Source: Rhodeus uyekii (lineage: Eukaryota; Chordata; Actinopteri; Cypriniformes; Acheilognathidae). Taken from it: DNA of 64,000 nt. The translations under genes were made by a program, and so were the position numbers. Below the pieces are notes generated by a model that was given only the letters and a program-made list of their open reading frames with translations, did not search any database and was not told where the DNA came from. Each line of letters begins with the position of its first letter. The first letter of the stretch is position 1. Below, in pieces: positions 32,592-43,686 of the stretch. The stretch lies in contig JAWRVZ010000287.1 in the NCBI GenBank assembly GCA_037043235.1, positions 524,933 through 588,932 on the forward strand. The letters are read 5' to 3'.

Positions 32592-33290
32592 TCATGTTAA
32601 ATCTCGTATCATTTGCCATTCATTTTCCCCAGTTAAACTAGGGTCAGAACAGCAAGTGATCGCCACCTCGGAATCCACAGAGAGAACCTCTTGTGGCTCC
32701 TTTGGTGTCGATGCTCTAGGCTCCATATGCAGAAATGAAACCTCATTAGGAGATTCTGCGGGCCACATACGACTTAGATCCTCTGACGAGTAGCTATCCA
32801 ATCGATGTAATGCCCGCAGCTTTTTCTCCTCTGTTCGAAACAGAGGAGATCTCGCAGCCCTTTTCTGCAATTGAGCATCTGGGATTGAGCATTCAGAATC
32901 ACTACTACTACTTACCATGCTTACCTCTCTTCTACTAGGAGCATATACATTAATTAATCTGAAGTTTACTCCCCTCCATCTTACATCAGCATACAGCACC
33001 CTCCCAGGTACAACCATTATATTTTCTTCAATGAAAAATTCCTGTGAGTTAAAAAGTATTCCCACTCCATCTGCCCTAACGTTTCCTACTCCCCACACAG
33101 ATGGGCCCCTCATCCACCCCTTTGCAAACAAAGCCTCATCCGTACTATTCTCTAAGTGGCATTCCTGCAAAAACAAAATATCAAAACAAACAGAACTTAA
33201 AGACTGAAAAAAAGCTGTTCTTCACTTTAGCATCTTTATGCCTCTTACATTTAGAGAGGCTACCCTTAACCTCCCCGTTTTAGGCAAATG
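32592..33290 (-). pseudogene. In-frame chimera: family-B ORF2 start fused to family-A ORF1 end
   Basis: Upstream (33290-32929) is the family-B endonuclease N-terminus (FLQECHLENSTDEALFAKGW, GVGILFNSQEFF, LINVYAPSRRE). At 32928 it passes without a frame change into the family-A ORF1 C-terminus ([36 protein letters not shown]). A TGA at ~33205 (CGA in the other B copy) stops the frame between the B start codon and the fusion. The open stretch from 33176 is 194 codons. Template switching or recombination within the array could have made it. It is unlikely to be functional. Confidence 0.85.
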
Positions 33291-34832
33291 GATGGAGCTT
33301 TATCCCTTCCAGTCCTCACTTAGAGACTGTCCCCTAAGATTTCCCTTCCCATCCCCCAAAGTACATTTTTTCACTCTTCTCGCCACTACATTAGTCCACC
33401 CCTGTGAATCCTCTTCACTACTCTCCCCGGACTCGCTCCAATTCATCTCATTCCCCCCCCCCCCTCTTCATGTACTACTCCTTCAAAACCTTTGACCTCT
33501 TTTTCCCCCTTCCCAAAGTCATGAGAAGATACTAAGTCTTCAAAAAAAGTCTTTACCATTTCACGTTTAGTGTATTTTCTCTCCCTCTCCTCCTCTCCTT
33601 TGCCATCCTCTTCTACTGCTTGCCGACGTCCTCTTTCCCCAGGCATCCCCAACTCACTGTCTCTGCCCCCACTTTGCTGAACAGTCATAATATCCAAGGC
33701 TTCCAATTGAGACCATGTGAACCTGGAAGGGTCTGTCAATTGAGGGGGTTCTTGAAAAGTGTTATTGCTTGGCACTATTTCAGTTCCAGAAAACACGTCC
33801 ACAATATCAATTTCTGACCACATCTGACTGGTCCCCTGCAACTGCACCCCATCCCGAGAAACTCCCGGAGAAGTCCGCATATTCTCTACCGTGGCTGCTG
33901 ATCCTTTGTCCTGGCCGCATCCACCCACTTGCTCAGGCTCTTGCACCTCGTTATTCTCATTATTTGCAGCTGCATGTTCCATCAAATTTTTTGAAGAACT
34001 GGATGTCTCGCAAATGAGAGATTCCAAGTCCACTTGCAAATCTTCTCCCTCCTTGAATAAACTTGCATAGCTTTTCTTTCTGACTGGACATCCCTTGTAC
34101 AAATGTTCTTCGCTTCCACACAGATTGCAATGTTTAGGAGCAGTACATACAGCTGACGCATGGTCTGTCTTTCCACAGTGCCTACACCTGTCTCCCTTGC
34201 ACTCCGCCTTCTCATGGCCTTGGCCGCCACACCTTAGACAATATAAAGGCTGCCCCGGGTAGTGCAGGAAACCTCTGTTTGGACCGATCAAAAAGCTGCC
34301 TGGAGGGTGCAACACTCTGTCCGGTGCAGAGGTGTCCATTCGTAGCTTCACCATGTATCTCCTTTTTCCATTCCATATTCCGTGTCTGTCTCTCAAGCGC
34401 TCCCCTCCTCTCACAACCTCACAATATCTTGAGATAAAAGACTGGACATCAGCATCCTCCACAAAGGGATTGTAGATGTGGATGGTGAGAGGAATGATAT
34501 CCTGATTGAATGCAGGCTGAAGTTGCAAGCCTTCCAGTAAAGTGTGTCCCTCTTTCCGCTTCCAGGCCTCGTAGAAAGTAATACAGTCTTTCAAAACAAA
34601 AAAGGTTAAGTCCAAAAAAACAGCTGTTGTAAAGTCCTGTAGACAGAAGATATCTGCTGGCTGAATCTTGAAAAGTCCTTTCAGAATGTCCGTGACAAAA
34701 AATTCTCTGCCAAAACGACGCTTCACCAATCCTTCAGCATCCTTCTTCAATTCCACTCGCACCGTGTTCTTCATCCGCACAATCATGGTCGGCAGTTTTT
34801 CCTCGTTTCTCGACATCGCCTTCGGAAAGATT
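32929..34832 (-). mobile_element. Family-B U2-specific LINE, 5' part (copy B')
   Basis: The element 5' end (TTCCGAAGGCG) lies at ~34832, right after ATCT, the same junction bases as in the other B copy at 41507. It contains full-length ORF1 sequence and the first ~120 codons of ORF2, then is fused to an A element. Its ORF1 N-terminus is the only complete family-B ORF1 start in the window. Confidence 0.85.
33443..34816 (-). pseudogene. Family-B LINE ORF1, nucleic-acid-binding protein, frameshifted C-terminus
   Basis: I start the gene at the ATG at 34816 (MSRNEEKLPTMIVRMKNTVR), only ~16 nt from the element 5' end. The upstream codons open in this frame belong to a different element. Around residues 190-245 there are three CCHC-type zinc knuckles (CLRCGGQGHEKAEC, CRHCGKTDHASAVC, CNLCGSEEHLYKGC), as in Tx1/L1-group ORF1 proteins that coat the RNA. 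An acidic, Ser-rich tail follows. A run of ten C at 33454-33463 shifts the frame and replaces the last ~50 residues seen in the other B copy. Confidence 0.85.
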
Positions 34833-36823
34833 TTTTTATTTATTAAAACCTCAAACATACATTACATATCCTTGAACATCCATTCTTCATCATGACATCA
34901 CATAAGTAATCAAATTAATAACAACAACAAAAACAAAGTGCTTTGAAAGGATCACAAACACACACAATAAATGCATTATTACGTAAGTGCAAAATTAAAT
35001 AAATAAATACAAAAAAATAAATGAATACATAAATAAAAGACATTCAAAGAATACAATTCTATCCCAGCCCGACCCTTCGTAATCCTTTCCATATCCTTCT
35101 TGTCTCCTCATCCCCATAACACTCTCTAAAGACTTTGACCTCAGCAGACATTTTCCCCAGCAATCGCTGATATAACCTCTCTGACTCCAACATAGGAATC
35201 TGCTTTTTCAAACATTCTGTTCTCCATTCCCAAAGAACATGCTTCCCCTCAGAAATTGCACTCCAAATTACTCTCCTCCGTTCTTTTATAAAACTCTCTA
35301 AACCCACCCCATACATCACCAAATTCCGTGTGATGTTTGGCCCTCCCCACCTCTCCCACCATTGCGTAACAGATTTCCATAGTGCAACCGCTCCAGGACA
35401 AGTCCAAAAGGCGTGCTCTATGGTCTCATCTTGACCGCAACCAATTGGGCATTTAGGTGTCCTGCCTGAACCATGTCTATAAAGTCTCTCTCTGACTGGT
35501 AATCGACCCAGAACTGTTAACCAATTTAAATCTTTACAAACTCCTGTTAGATATGATGGTTGCAACATAGACCAGCACACTCCATTGCACACACTGTTTG
35601 TGCTGCAGGATCAAGGATTGCTCTAAACACCAAGGCCTCCTTACAATGAAATCTGCCACTCTCTGATAATGCCATGGCCTATTTGTTGACCATGGTCTTG
35701 TACCCCTCCAATCATTCAAGGACCTTAAAGGAAAAGCAATCCAAAACTGAGCTAAAAACCTAGCGCTATGCCCCGTCTCCCGCACTGCTAGATGTGCAGC
35801 ATGTGAACAAAGCAAAGCATCCATCTTTAAAGAAATGCATGGGACTGCCCTACCTCCTTCTTTCACCAGTCTATACATCTGCGTCCTGGCTACCATTTCA
35901 GTGCTATTTTTCCATAAAAAAGAAAAAAACAACTTTTCTAACTTTCTCCCATACCAAAAAGGAACTGGAAACACATATGCTAAATAGTTAAGGCTTGGAA
36001 GTAAATCTGCTTTCACCACCTCTAACCGACCCCACAAAGATAGTCCCCTTGAGTTCCACTTCAATATCTTTGCCTGCACTGCCTTCATACGTACTTCCCA
36101 ATTTGCCTTAGCACTATCGTGTCTACAAAAAGTAATACCTAAAATCTTCAACCCCTCCGTACAGACATTATAACCCCCTCTCGTCTCGGTTCTATCCGCC
36201 CACTGGCCACAAAACATAACAGAAGATTTACGCACATTTACTTGTGCGCCGGAAACATTACCAAACCTTTCCAGAATTTTTCCAACCACTCCAAAATCAT
36301 AATCAGAAGTGAGGAACAGGGTCATGTCATCTGCGTAAGCAGCCGCCTTAATGCACAAGCCCCCAGCTCCTGGCAAATGAACGCCTGTAAACAAAGTTTC
36401 TGCTCGCAGAGCAGCCAAGAGAGGCTCTAAAAACAGGACATAAAGAAGGGGGGACAAAGGACACCCCTGCCGAACTCCCCCCAACTGTTCTACCTTTCCA
36501 GAAAAATACCCATTTTTCCCTATTCTACTAAAGGCTTTCCTATAAAGCAGCTTCACCCAAGTCCTAAAGACTGGACCAAACCCCAAATGTCTTAAAGTAC
36601 TCTCCAAAAAGGCATGACTGACCCGGTCAAAAGCCTTCTCTTGGTCGAGACTCAAAAGAGCTAAAGGAAGCCGTCTCTGCTCTGCCCAACTCATTACATC
36701 TCTAACTAGAGCCAAGTTCATAGAAATTGACCTGCCAGGAACTCCACAAGTCTGATCTTGCTGAACAACCACTCCTATTACCTTTTTCAATCTCTCTGTC
36801 AAGACCTTCACCACCCCCCCTTC
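34833..36823 (-). mobile_element. Family-C U2-specific LINE, 5'-truncated
   Basis: The 3' end is a T-rich run on the + strand (poly-A tail) that directly touches the ATCT plus 5' end of element B'. The 3' UTR (34861-35058) has AAATAAATAAA-type repeats. The 5' end, cut inside ORF2, joins U2 sequence at 36824 in a run of C. Its RT is clearly distinct from families A and B, so it is a third family using the same target. Confidence 0.82.
35059..36823 (-). pseudogene. Family-C LINE ORF2, RT and C-terminus, broken
   Basis: The RT core shows QTCGVPGRSISMNLALVRDV, LSLDQEKAFDRVSHAF, GGVRQGCPLSPLLYVLFLEP and the catalytic YADDMTLFLT. The C-terminal zinc-like motif reads CPIGCGQDETIEHAFWTCPG. Two frames overlap around 35534-35592, so one frameshift separates the thumb region from the C-terminus. 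The endonuclease part and everything upstream are missing. It is related to family B (shared QTCGVPGRS, LPGAGGL) but with many differences. Confidence 0.85.
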
Positions 36824-36899
36824 CCCCGTTTCAAAAATCAATTTAATATTTGGTGCCCGGGTGGGGCACGTATCAGATATTAAACTGATAAGAACAGAT
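36824..36899 (-). ncRNA. U2 snRNA internal fragment
   Basis: This is about 76 nt of U2 on the - strand, from ATCTGTTCTTATCAG through GGTGCCCGGGTGGGGCAC (on +) to the TTTTTGAAACGGGG region. The 5' part of the gene is at 41507-41547, across the B element. The 3' part is cut where the truncated C element begins. It shows that B is inserted at the same U2 position as the A elements. Confidence 0.9.
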
Positions 36900-37125
36900 T
36901 TTTTTTTTTTTTTTTATTGACACAATCCATTCTTTACAACAGTCAAAGTGCAACATAAATAATCATTCTTTTACACAGTATTGACCAAAAAAAACAAAAC
37001 AAAAAAAACACAGAACATTAAAACATTAATTACCACGTTTTAAACATCTTCCGATTCAGGATCCAAACCCAGAAATATTTAGCTGTTTTAAAGAAATAAA
37101 AGAAAGACTACCACCACCTAGGGCT

Positions 37126-40100
37126 CTAATCCCTAGCCCTTCTCAACTGTCTATTTATTTCCATCTTAATCTTCTCATCTTGCACTACCTCCTGTGCTCT
37201 TGCCAAAACACAATAAAAGATTGATTCTGGACGCAAATCTGAATGATTTGTTTTTAACCTTAAAGTCCTTTGATTCCACAAAACTTTTTTCCCTTCAGAT
37301 ACAAACATCCACACCACTTTTCTCATTTCTGCCCTCAGCCCCCCCAAACCATCCCCATATATTATAAGATTTCGGGTTAACGGAGGACCCTTCCACCCCT
37401 TCCACCACCTGTATAGTAGGGTCCAGAAGGCAGAAAAAACTGGGCATAGCCAAAACAGATGCTCTATCGTTTCCTCCCTCCCACACCCAAAGGGGCACAA
37501 AGGTGTTTTTGCTTGTCCATGTCGATACAGCCTCTCTCTTACAGGCAAACGCCCCAAGGCCCCCAGCCAGTGAAGGTCTCTACCTGCCCCGTCCACATAT
37601 GATGGTTGCAGCATCACCCAATTCACAGAGACAGGGAGAAGCCTCTCTAACCCCCCTCCCTTCCCTATCCTCTCTTCCTTTAGTTTCTTATAGAGCTCCT
37701 TATGTACTAAAACCATTCCCTGTTCCAGGCACCAGGGATGTTGCTGTATATATTTGGCAAAACCTTGGTATTCTCCTGGCCCATCATATGCCCAAGGAAC
37801 AAGTCCGCCCCATGCAATCAAGGATCTCAGTGGAAAGGCTGCCCAGAATCTTGCAAGAAAATAGGCTTTGTGGTTTGTTGCCTGCACAACTAAACGCGCC
37901 AAAAAGGATGTAAAAATGGCAGCAACCCACAAAGTGACAAAAGGTACATCCCTCCCACCCCTCTTAATTTCTTGGCCCATCTGCCCCCTTGATACCAGCT
38001 CTCCGCCACCCTTCCACAGAAAGGAAAATGCAAGCTTCTCCAACTCGCGGCCACGGTTATACGGGATAGGGAACACATATGCCAAATAATTTATTGTAGG
38101 CAGCAAGTCTGCTTTCATCACTAAAGTGCGACCCGTTAGAGAGAGGCCTCTGGTTCTCCAAAGCCCCAATTTGGATCGCACCTTCCCGATCAAAATTCCC
38201 CAATTCTTCTTGGCACTATTCTCTCTGTAAAAACGCACTCCCAAGACCTTCAAACCATCGTCACAAAGGCTATATCCCTCACAAACTGTCTCATGCCTGA
38301 CCCATCGTCCAACATACATGACAGCTGACTTTGACCTGTTTACTTTTGACCCTGTAGCCTTCTCAAACTTCCCTAGAATCTTGCTTGATTCCCGGAAATC
38401 CTGCTCTGATGTCAAAAATAGCGTCATGTCATCTGCATACAGTGACACCTTTGCTTGCAGTCCCCCGGCCCCCGGCAAGTGTAGGCCTGTAAACCTCTGA
38501 CATGCCCTTAAGTGGGCAGCTAAAGGCTCAATGTACAAAATGTAAAGAAGAGGGGACAGGGGACACCCCTGTCTCACTCCCCCTAGCTGCTTAACTGGTT
38601 CTGACAGGAAACCATTCACTTTAAATTTGCTCACCGCCCCCTTATACAGTAAATGAACGCACGCCCTAATATTTGACGCAAAACCTACCCTCTCAAGGAC
38701 TGCAAACAAAAAGGAGAGGTTAACTCGATCAAAGGCCTTCTCCTGATCGAGGCTCAAAATCGCCAAAGGAAGTTGTTGCTGCCCTGCCCACTCAATGGTA
38801 TCTCTGATCAGGGTCAAATTTAAGCTACCAGAGCGGCCTGGCACCCCACAGGTCTGATCTGGGTGCACCACCTTCCCAACCACAGACTTCATTCGCAGGG
38901 CTATGACCTTCGCAAGGATCTTATAGTCAGTGGTTAGAAGAGTGATAGGCCTCCAGTTTGCCAAATCTACTTTGTCTCCCTTCTTATATAAAAGGGAGAC
39001 ATGCCCTGTCCTCATTGAGGCTGGAAGAATCCCAGTTCTCAAACTCTCGTTGTACACCTCAACTAGGTCTTGTCCAACAAATTGCCAAAAAAAACAGTAC
39101 AACTCAACTGGCAATCCATCGCAACCAGGAGCTGTCCCTTTTCTGAGTGAAGCCATTGCCTTCTCAGCCTCCTGCAAAGACACCTCCCCTTCCAGCGCAT
39201 TAGCGTCATTACCCTCCTAAACATTCTCTAGACTTTCCAAGAAGTCCTTTTCCTGCTCGTCTGCAGAGCCCTGGGGGCTAAAAAGCTGATTATAAAAAGA
39301 CGCTACCGCTCTCAATATATCTGCAGTAGATGTGACACTTCCATTATCTGTCCTTAACTCCTCTATACATTTCCTCTGTTGCTGTTGCTTTATTTTAGCA
39401 AAAAAATATTTTGATGGTCCCTCCTCTTGCAAACGTCTCTTTGCACTCATTTCTAATAGAAATTTGTCTGCTTCTTTTTTATAAAAACCTTTAACCTTAT
39501 CCTGAAAGGCACTAAATCTGCCCCAATCCTCTGCAGTCTCTCTTAACCATAAGGACTGCATCTCCCTCATCCAACTCTTAATCGCCTCTCGTCTTTTCAC
39601 TGCTTTTGCCTCCCCCCACCACCTACAAAAAAGTGCGATTCTCCCTTTAACCCCTTCCCACCACTGGGCCCGTGATTCAAATAGCCCCTTCAAATTTTGC
39701 CATGCCTTATATAGATGCCTGAATACTAGGCAAAATAGCTTATCTTGAAGAAAGGACCTTTTAAACCTCCAAGACCCTTTCCCGAACTCAACGCTTCCTA
39801 CCTCGAACTCAACCCCTATCATACAATGATCTGATAACCAGACTGGCAAAAAGGAAAAAGATTCTACTTTAATTCCTGCTGACAAAAAAACATAATCCAA
39901 ACGAGATGCCTCCCCTCTACTATTTCTCCACGTATAGCCATCTCGTGTCCCCCCGCCCACCTTAAATGAATCCTGAACAGAAAAATTCTTAAGTAGATGT
40001 GCTAATTCCCCCTTAGGTTCCTTATCCAAAGAGACATTGAAATCCCTGCCCAGGATCAACTTCCGGTTAGTATAAAGTAGGGGTTGCAAAACATCAAAGA

Positions 40101-40476
40101 AACCCACCCTCTCCTCTCTCCTACTAGGAGCATATACATTAATTAATCTGAAGTTTATTCCCCTCCATCTTACATCAGCATACAGCACCCTCCCAGGAAC
40201 AACCATTATATTTTCTTCAATGAAAAATTCCTGTGAGTTAAAAAGTATTCCCACTCCATCTGCTCTAACGTTTCCTGCTCCCCACACAGATGGGCCCCTC
40301 ATCCACCCCTTTGCAAACAAAACCTCATCCGTACTATTCTCTAAGTGGCATTCCTGCAAAAACAAAATATCAAAACAAACTGAACTTAAAGACTGAAAAA
40401 AAGCTGTTCTTCGCTTTAGCATCTTTATACCTCTTACATTTAGAGAGGCTACCCTTAACCTCCCCATTTTAGGCAA
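37126..40476 (-). pseudogene. Family-B LINE ORF2 (endonuclease-RT), single in-frame stop
   Basis: The protein from MPKMGRLRVASLNVRG is ~1115 residues. The N-terminal endonuclease has LFLQECHLENS, LGRDFNVSL (GRDFN where GDFN is usual) and LSDHCMIGVE. RT motifs include GTAPGCDGLPVELY, LSLDQEKAFDRV, GGVRQGCPLSPLLYILYIEP and catalytic YADDMTLFLT near residue 679. The C-terminal motif is CPFGCGREETIEHLFWLCP. The only obvious lesion is TAG at codon 420 (GTT TAG GAG), between endonuclease and RT. The frame is continuous on both sides. The GRDFN change affects a conserved endonuclease block, so the enzyme may also be impaired there. Confidence 0.88.
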
Positions 40477-40488
40477 ATGAATGGAGCT

Positions 40489-41492
40489 TTATCCCTTCCA
40501 GTCCTCACTTAGAGACTGTCCCCCAAGATTTCCCTTCCCATCCCCCAAAGTACATTTTTTTACTCTTCTCGCCACTACATTAGTCCACCCCTGTGAATCC
40601 TCTTCACTTCTCTCCCCGGACTCGCTCCAATTCATCTCATTCCCACCCTCTGCATGTACTACTCCTTCAAAACCTTTAACCTCTTTTTCCCCCTTACCAA
40701 AGTCATGAGAAGATACTAAGTCTTCAAAAAAAGTCTTTACCATTTCACGTTTGGTGCATTTTCTCTCCCTCTCCTCCTCTCCTTTGCCATCCTCTTCTAC
40801 TGCTCGCCGACGTCCTCTTGCCCCAGGCATCCCCAACTCGCTGTCTCTGCCCCCACTTTGCTGAACAGTCATAATATCCAAGGCGTCCAATTGAGACCAT
40901 GTGAACCTGGAAGGGTCTGTCAGTTGAGGGGGTTCTTGAATAGTGTTATTTTTTGGCACAATTTCAGTTCCAGAAAACACCTCCGCGATATCAATTTCTG
41001 ACCATATCTGACTGGTCCCCTGCAACTGCTCCCCATCCCGAGAAACTCCCGGAGAGGTCTGCATATTCTCTACTGTGGCTGCTGATCCTTTGTCCTGGCC
41101 GGATCCATCCACTTGCTCAGGCTCCTGCACCTCGTTATTCTCATTATTTGCAGCTGCATGTTCCATCAAATTTTTTGAAGAGCTGGATTTCTCGCAAATG
41201 AGAGATTCCAAGTCCACTTGCAAATCTTCTCCCTCCTTGAATAAACTTGCATAGCTTTTCTTTCTGACAGGACATCCTTTGTACAAATGTTCTTTGCTTC
41301 CACACAGATTGCAATGTTTAGGAGCAGTGCATGCAGCTGACGCATGGTCTGTCTTTCCACAGTGCCTACACCTGTCTCCCTTGCACTCCGCCTTCTCATG
41401 GCCTTGGCCGCCACACCTTCGACAATATAAAGCCTGCCCCGGGTAGTGCAGGAAACCTCTGTTTGGACCGATCAAAAAGCTGGACCGATCGA
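40489..41492 (-). pseudogene. Family-B LINE ORF1, N-terminal deletion
   Basis: The zinc knuckles (CRRCGGQGHEKAEC, CRHCGKTDHASAAC, CNLCGSKEHLYKGC) and acidic tail match the B' copy, and the C-terminus here is complete (WTNVVARRVKKCTL). However, the start codon context GCGATGTCGA is followed directly by sequence that belongs ~180 codons downstream. TGGACCGATC is repeated on both sides of the joint, as in a slipped or template-switched deletion. It overlaps nothing and ends 12 nt before ORF2. Confidence 0.85.
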
Positions 41493-41506
41493 CATCGCCT
41501 TCAGAA

Positions 41507-41547
41507 AGATACTACACTTGATCTAAGCCAAAAGGCCGAGAAGCGAT
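41507..41547 (-). ncRNA. U2 snRNA 5' portion (unit 0)
   Basis: On the - strand this is U2 nt 1-41: ATCGCTTCTCGGCCTTTTGG, one substitution (GGCTTAGATC for GGCTAAGATC), then AAGTGTAGTATCT, which includes the GTAGTA branch-site-recognition sequence. The gene breaks immediately after. It is the only U2 5' end in the window that keeps the branch-recognition sequence. Confidence 0.93.
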
Positions 41548-41585
41548 GACATTGTGACGCAGGGGCGGGGAGAGGCGACAAGGGC

Positions 41586-41609
41586 CACGCCCACCCAGGC
41601 CACAGTGAG
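41586..41609 (-). promoter_or_regulatory. PSE-like snRNA promoter element (unit 0)
   Basis: The - strand sequence beginning CTCACTGTGGCCTGGGTGGG occupies -39 to -62 relative to the U2 5' end, where the proximal sequence element of Pol II snRNA genes lies. It begins with the CTCACC-like block seen in vertebrate U2 PSEs. The two other units have the same element with C in place of T at the sixth base. Confidence 0.7.
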
Positions 41610-43545
41610 AGGCTCAACGGTCGCCTAACAGTCAAGCTCGGCGTCGCTTGACACCGAAAATGGATCGCAACGGAGCGAGACACCTTTGAGTGCGACCTGG
41701 AAGACCCCGTGCTACTGCGTGAATTTTCGCTCGTGGACAATTCTGCCCTAAAGGTGTACACTGCCTTTTAGCCATAGCCATAGCTATAGCTGTAGGGGGA
41801 TTTACAGTTAAGACCCGAGGACCAGAGATGTTGAATGAAGACCAGGGGTCAGAAGTGATGTCAATAGAAGAAGAAGTTTTAGTGACGTTTAGTTGGCAGT
41901 TTCATCGGCAGACGCCAGCTACAGGTCTCACAAGGAGTTCGTAGGCCGCCCCACATTCAATAACATTGTCACGGCAATTATACTCTTAACAGAGGGTGCT
42001 AACTACGTCAATGATGACGATTTCCGATTGGCTAAGAAAGAAAGAAAGAAAGAAAGATAAACACAACTAGCAATTTTCCACACAAGAGCAGACAGTCTGA
42101 AGCATGTCTTCGTTGATCACATGGTTGAGGGGTTCGTGACGTAGCTTGTCGAGAACAACAAGTTATTCCGTCGCCTGATGGTGCCAGTTAATCACCTCAC
42201 CAACGCAGACCATATTAATGCGCGCACACACAGATACGCCGCTTCTCCAAGGCTGAACTCGGCTCGGGCTCCAACTACCAACAGAAACTTTGGCCCCAAA
42301 CGTTCTGATAACACTTCTCTATCTGTTGAGGCGAGCAGACAATATTCATCCTTACTCGATGGAAAAGTAAAAAAAATCAAATAATATATACACAAGCGGC
42401 AATGGATTTCCGAATCGTCCCTACTCTGCAAAGCCAACAGCAAAGATTGCTTTATTAGTAGTCTTCCCGATCACCTTCATCTACTCGGCGTCCCAGAAAG
42501 CCTAGAAGACCTTGACGTTGCGACGGAAACTATTGAATCTCTCTTCTCCCGGCACTTTAGACACAGCCGCTCCTTTGCGGATTTGGACCGCGTCGCAGCA
42601 CTGAGACTGCTCTCGTCCTCCTCAAATGTCGCCTTTGCTCAAAAAAAGAGAGAGAGCAAGAGACAGAGAGAGCGAGAAAGGAGCCTCAGGTTCAGACATC
42701 CCAACCAGCGAACGGCGCAACCTGCTTTTAACCACTACATCAAGGGGAGAGCGCGGACGCAGTCCCCCACTACCATAAATTGTGCAGTCAAGATTCCCAC
42801 GTTTGGGGAATTCGCAGGGGTCAGCACGGCCAGAGTGCAATGGCCGAGCCTCGCCCTGAGTGAACCACCTTCCTGATCATGATTTCTCTCCTGCCAGGTA
42901 AGTATGAATCCCCAGGCCTCCGGTCGGGGGCGCTCTATCCCTTGACGCCACCCGCATCAACGGGGACCCTCCCCCAAGCAACCTTCCATCAGTTGAATCA
43001 GGTGTCCCTAATCGAACCCACCTGACTGAACTCATCAGCTTCTGTAATAGAGGCTCAAGTCTCCGTCTCTGTTTACTTCCTGGCTCCTCGCGTGTTCTCC
43101 CATCCGTCCCGTCATTAGTCGCCTCTTGTCTTGTTGGTCTTGTCAGCTGCGCCTTGTTACCTCGTCTGCCCGGGCTCATTTCTGCCCTGGGTCGTCGTCT
43201 AGTTTAAATGCGGGCGTGGCATTTGGCTCTTTTCGCCGCAACAGGATAATTATCTGATACGCACGCTGTCGCGGAAGCGTCAGCGGAAGCATTTCAGCGT
43301 CCTCGTGTGAAGACAGACGAGGGTAAAGACATTCGACTCTACCAAGTCTGTCTAATATGTCAATACAGTTGACAGTTGTCACGATCCTGTTACCGGAGGA
43401 CGTTTTTCTCTTTTATCTCACAGATTTGAGCCGGATAATGAGAGGGGCCAAGAGCCTGTTACTAGCGTTCACTCTGCTAGTAACAGACTCATTAAAAAGC
43501 ACTTAACTCAAGGCGACGCAGCATGACACTCATTTACAGCAAAAA

Positions 43546-43600
43546 AAACACCACAACCACAACCACAACCACAACCACCACCACCACCACCACCACCACC

Positions 43601-43667
<67 letters not shown>

Positions 43668-43669
43668 CC
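43546..43669. repeat. (CCA)n/(CAA)n microsatellite downstream of U2
   Basis: Runs of CCACAA, CCA and CAA lie 17-140 bp past the U2 3' end. The corresponding repeat in the next unit (56965-57030) is much shorter and mixed. Apparent poly-Leu, poly-Cys or poly-Trp frames here are artefacts. Confidence 0.95.
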
Positions 43670-43686
43670 TTTTAACCACGACAAGG

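Larger units (their letters stand above)
31222..32928 (-). mobile_element. Family-A U2-specific LINE, central part (copy A')
   Basis: This continues the A element interrupted by Harbinger. It holds the ORF2 N-terminus (31222-32552), the ORF1-ORF2 gap and the last ~110 codons of ORF1. At ~32928 it switches within a CCTCT microhomology to family-B ORF2 sequence. The rest of ORF1 and the A 5' end are missing. Confidence 0.88.
36900..41506 (-). mobile_element. Family-B U2-specific Tx1-clade LINE, nearly complete
   Basis: It is bounded on both sides by U2 sequence: U2 nt 1-41 ending GTATCT at the 5' side, and ATCTGTTCTT after the poly-A tail at the 3' side. ATCT is present on both sides, a likely 3-4-bp target duplication. 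It carries ORF1 (with an internal deletion), ORF2 (one nonsense codon) and a ~220-bp 3' UTR. Length is 4.6 kb, shorter than the A element mainly because ~0.5 kb of ORF1 is gone. Confidence 0.88.
41548..43686. other. U2 array intergenic spacer, unit 0 to unit I
   Basis: This ~2.1-kb spacer is shared with 54999-57050 and 62679 onward. In order from the U2 start it has a GC-rich proximal promoter, (CATAGC) repeats near 41770, an AAAG microsatellite near 42037, a conserved open stretch at 42455-42660 (see findings), a (GA)-rich stretch, the CCAG/GTAAGT motif at 42897, and 3'-flanking sequence with a long CAA/CCA repeat before the next U2. I did not find an octamer (ATGCAAAT) where the distal element should be. 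Confidence 0.8.
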
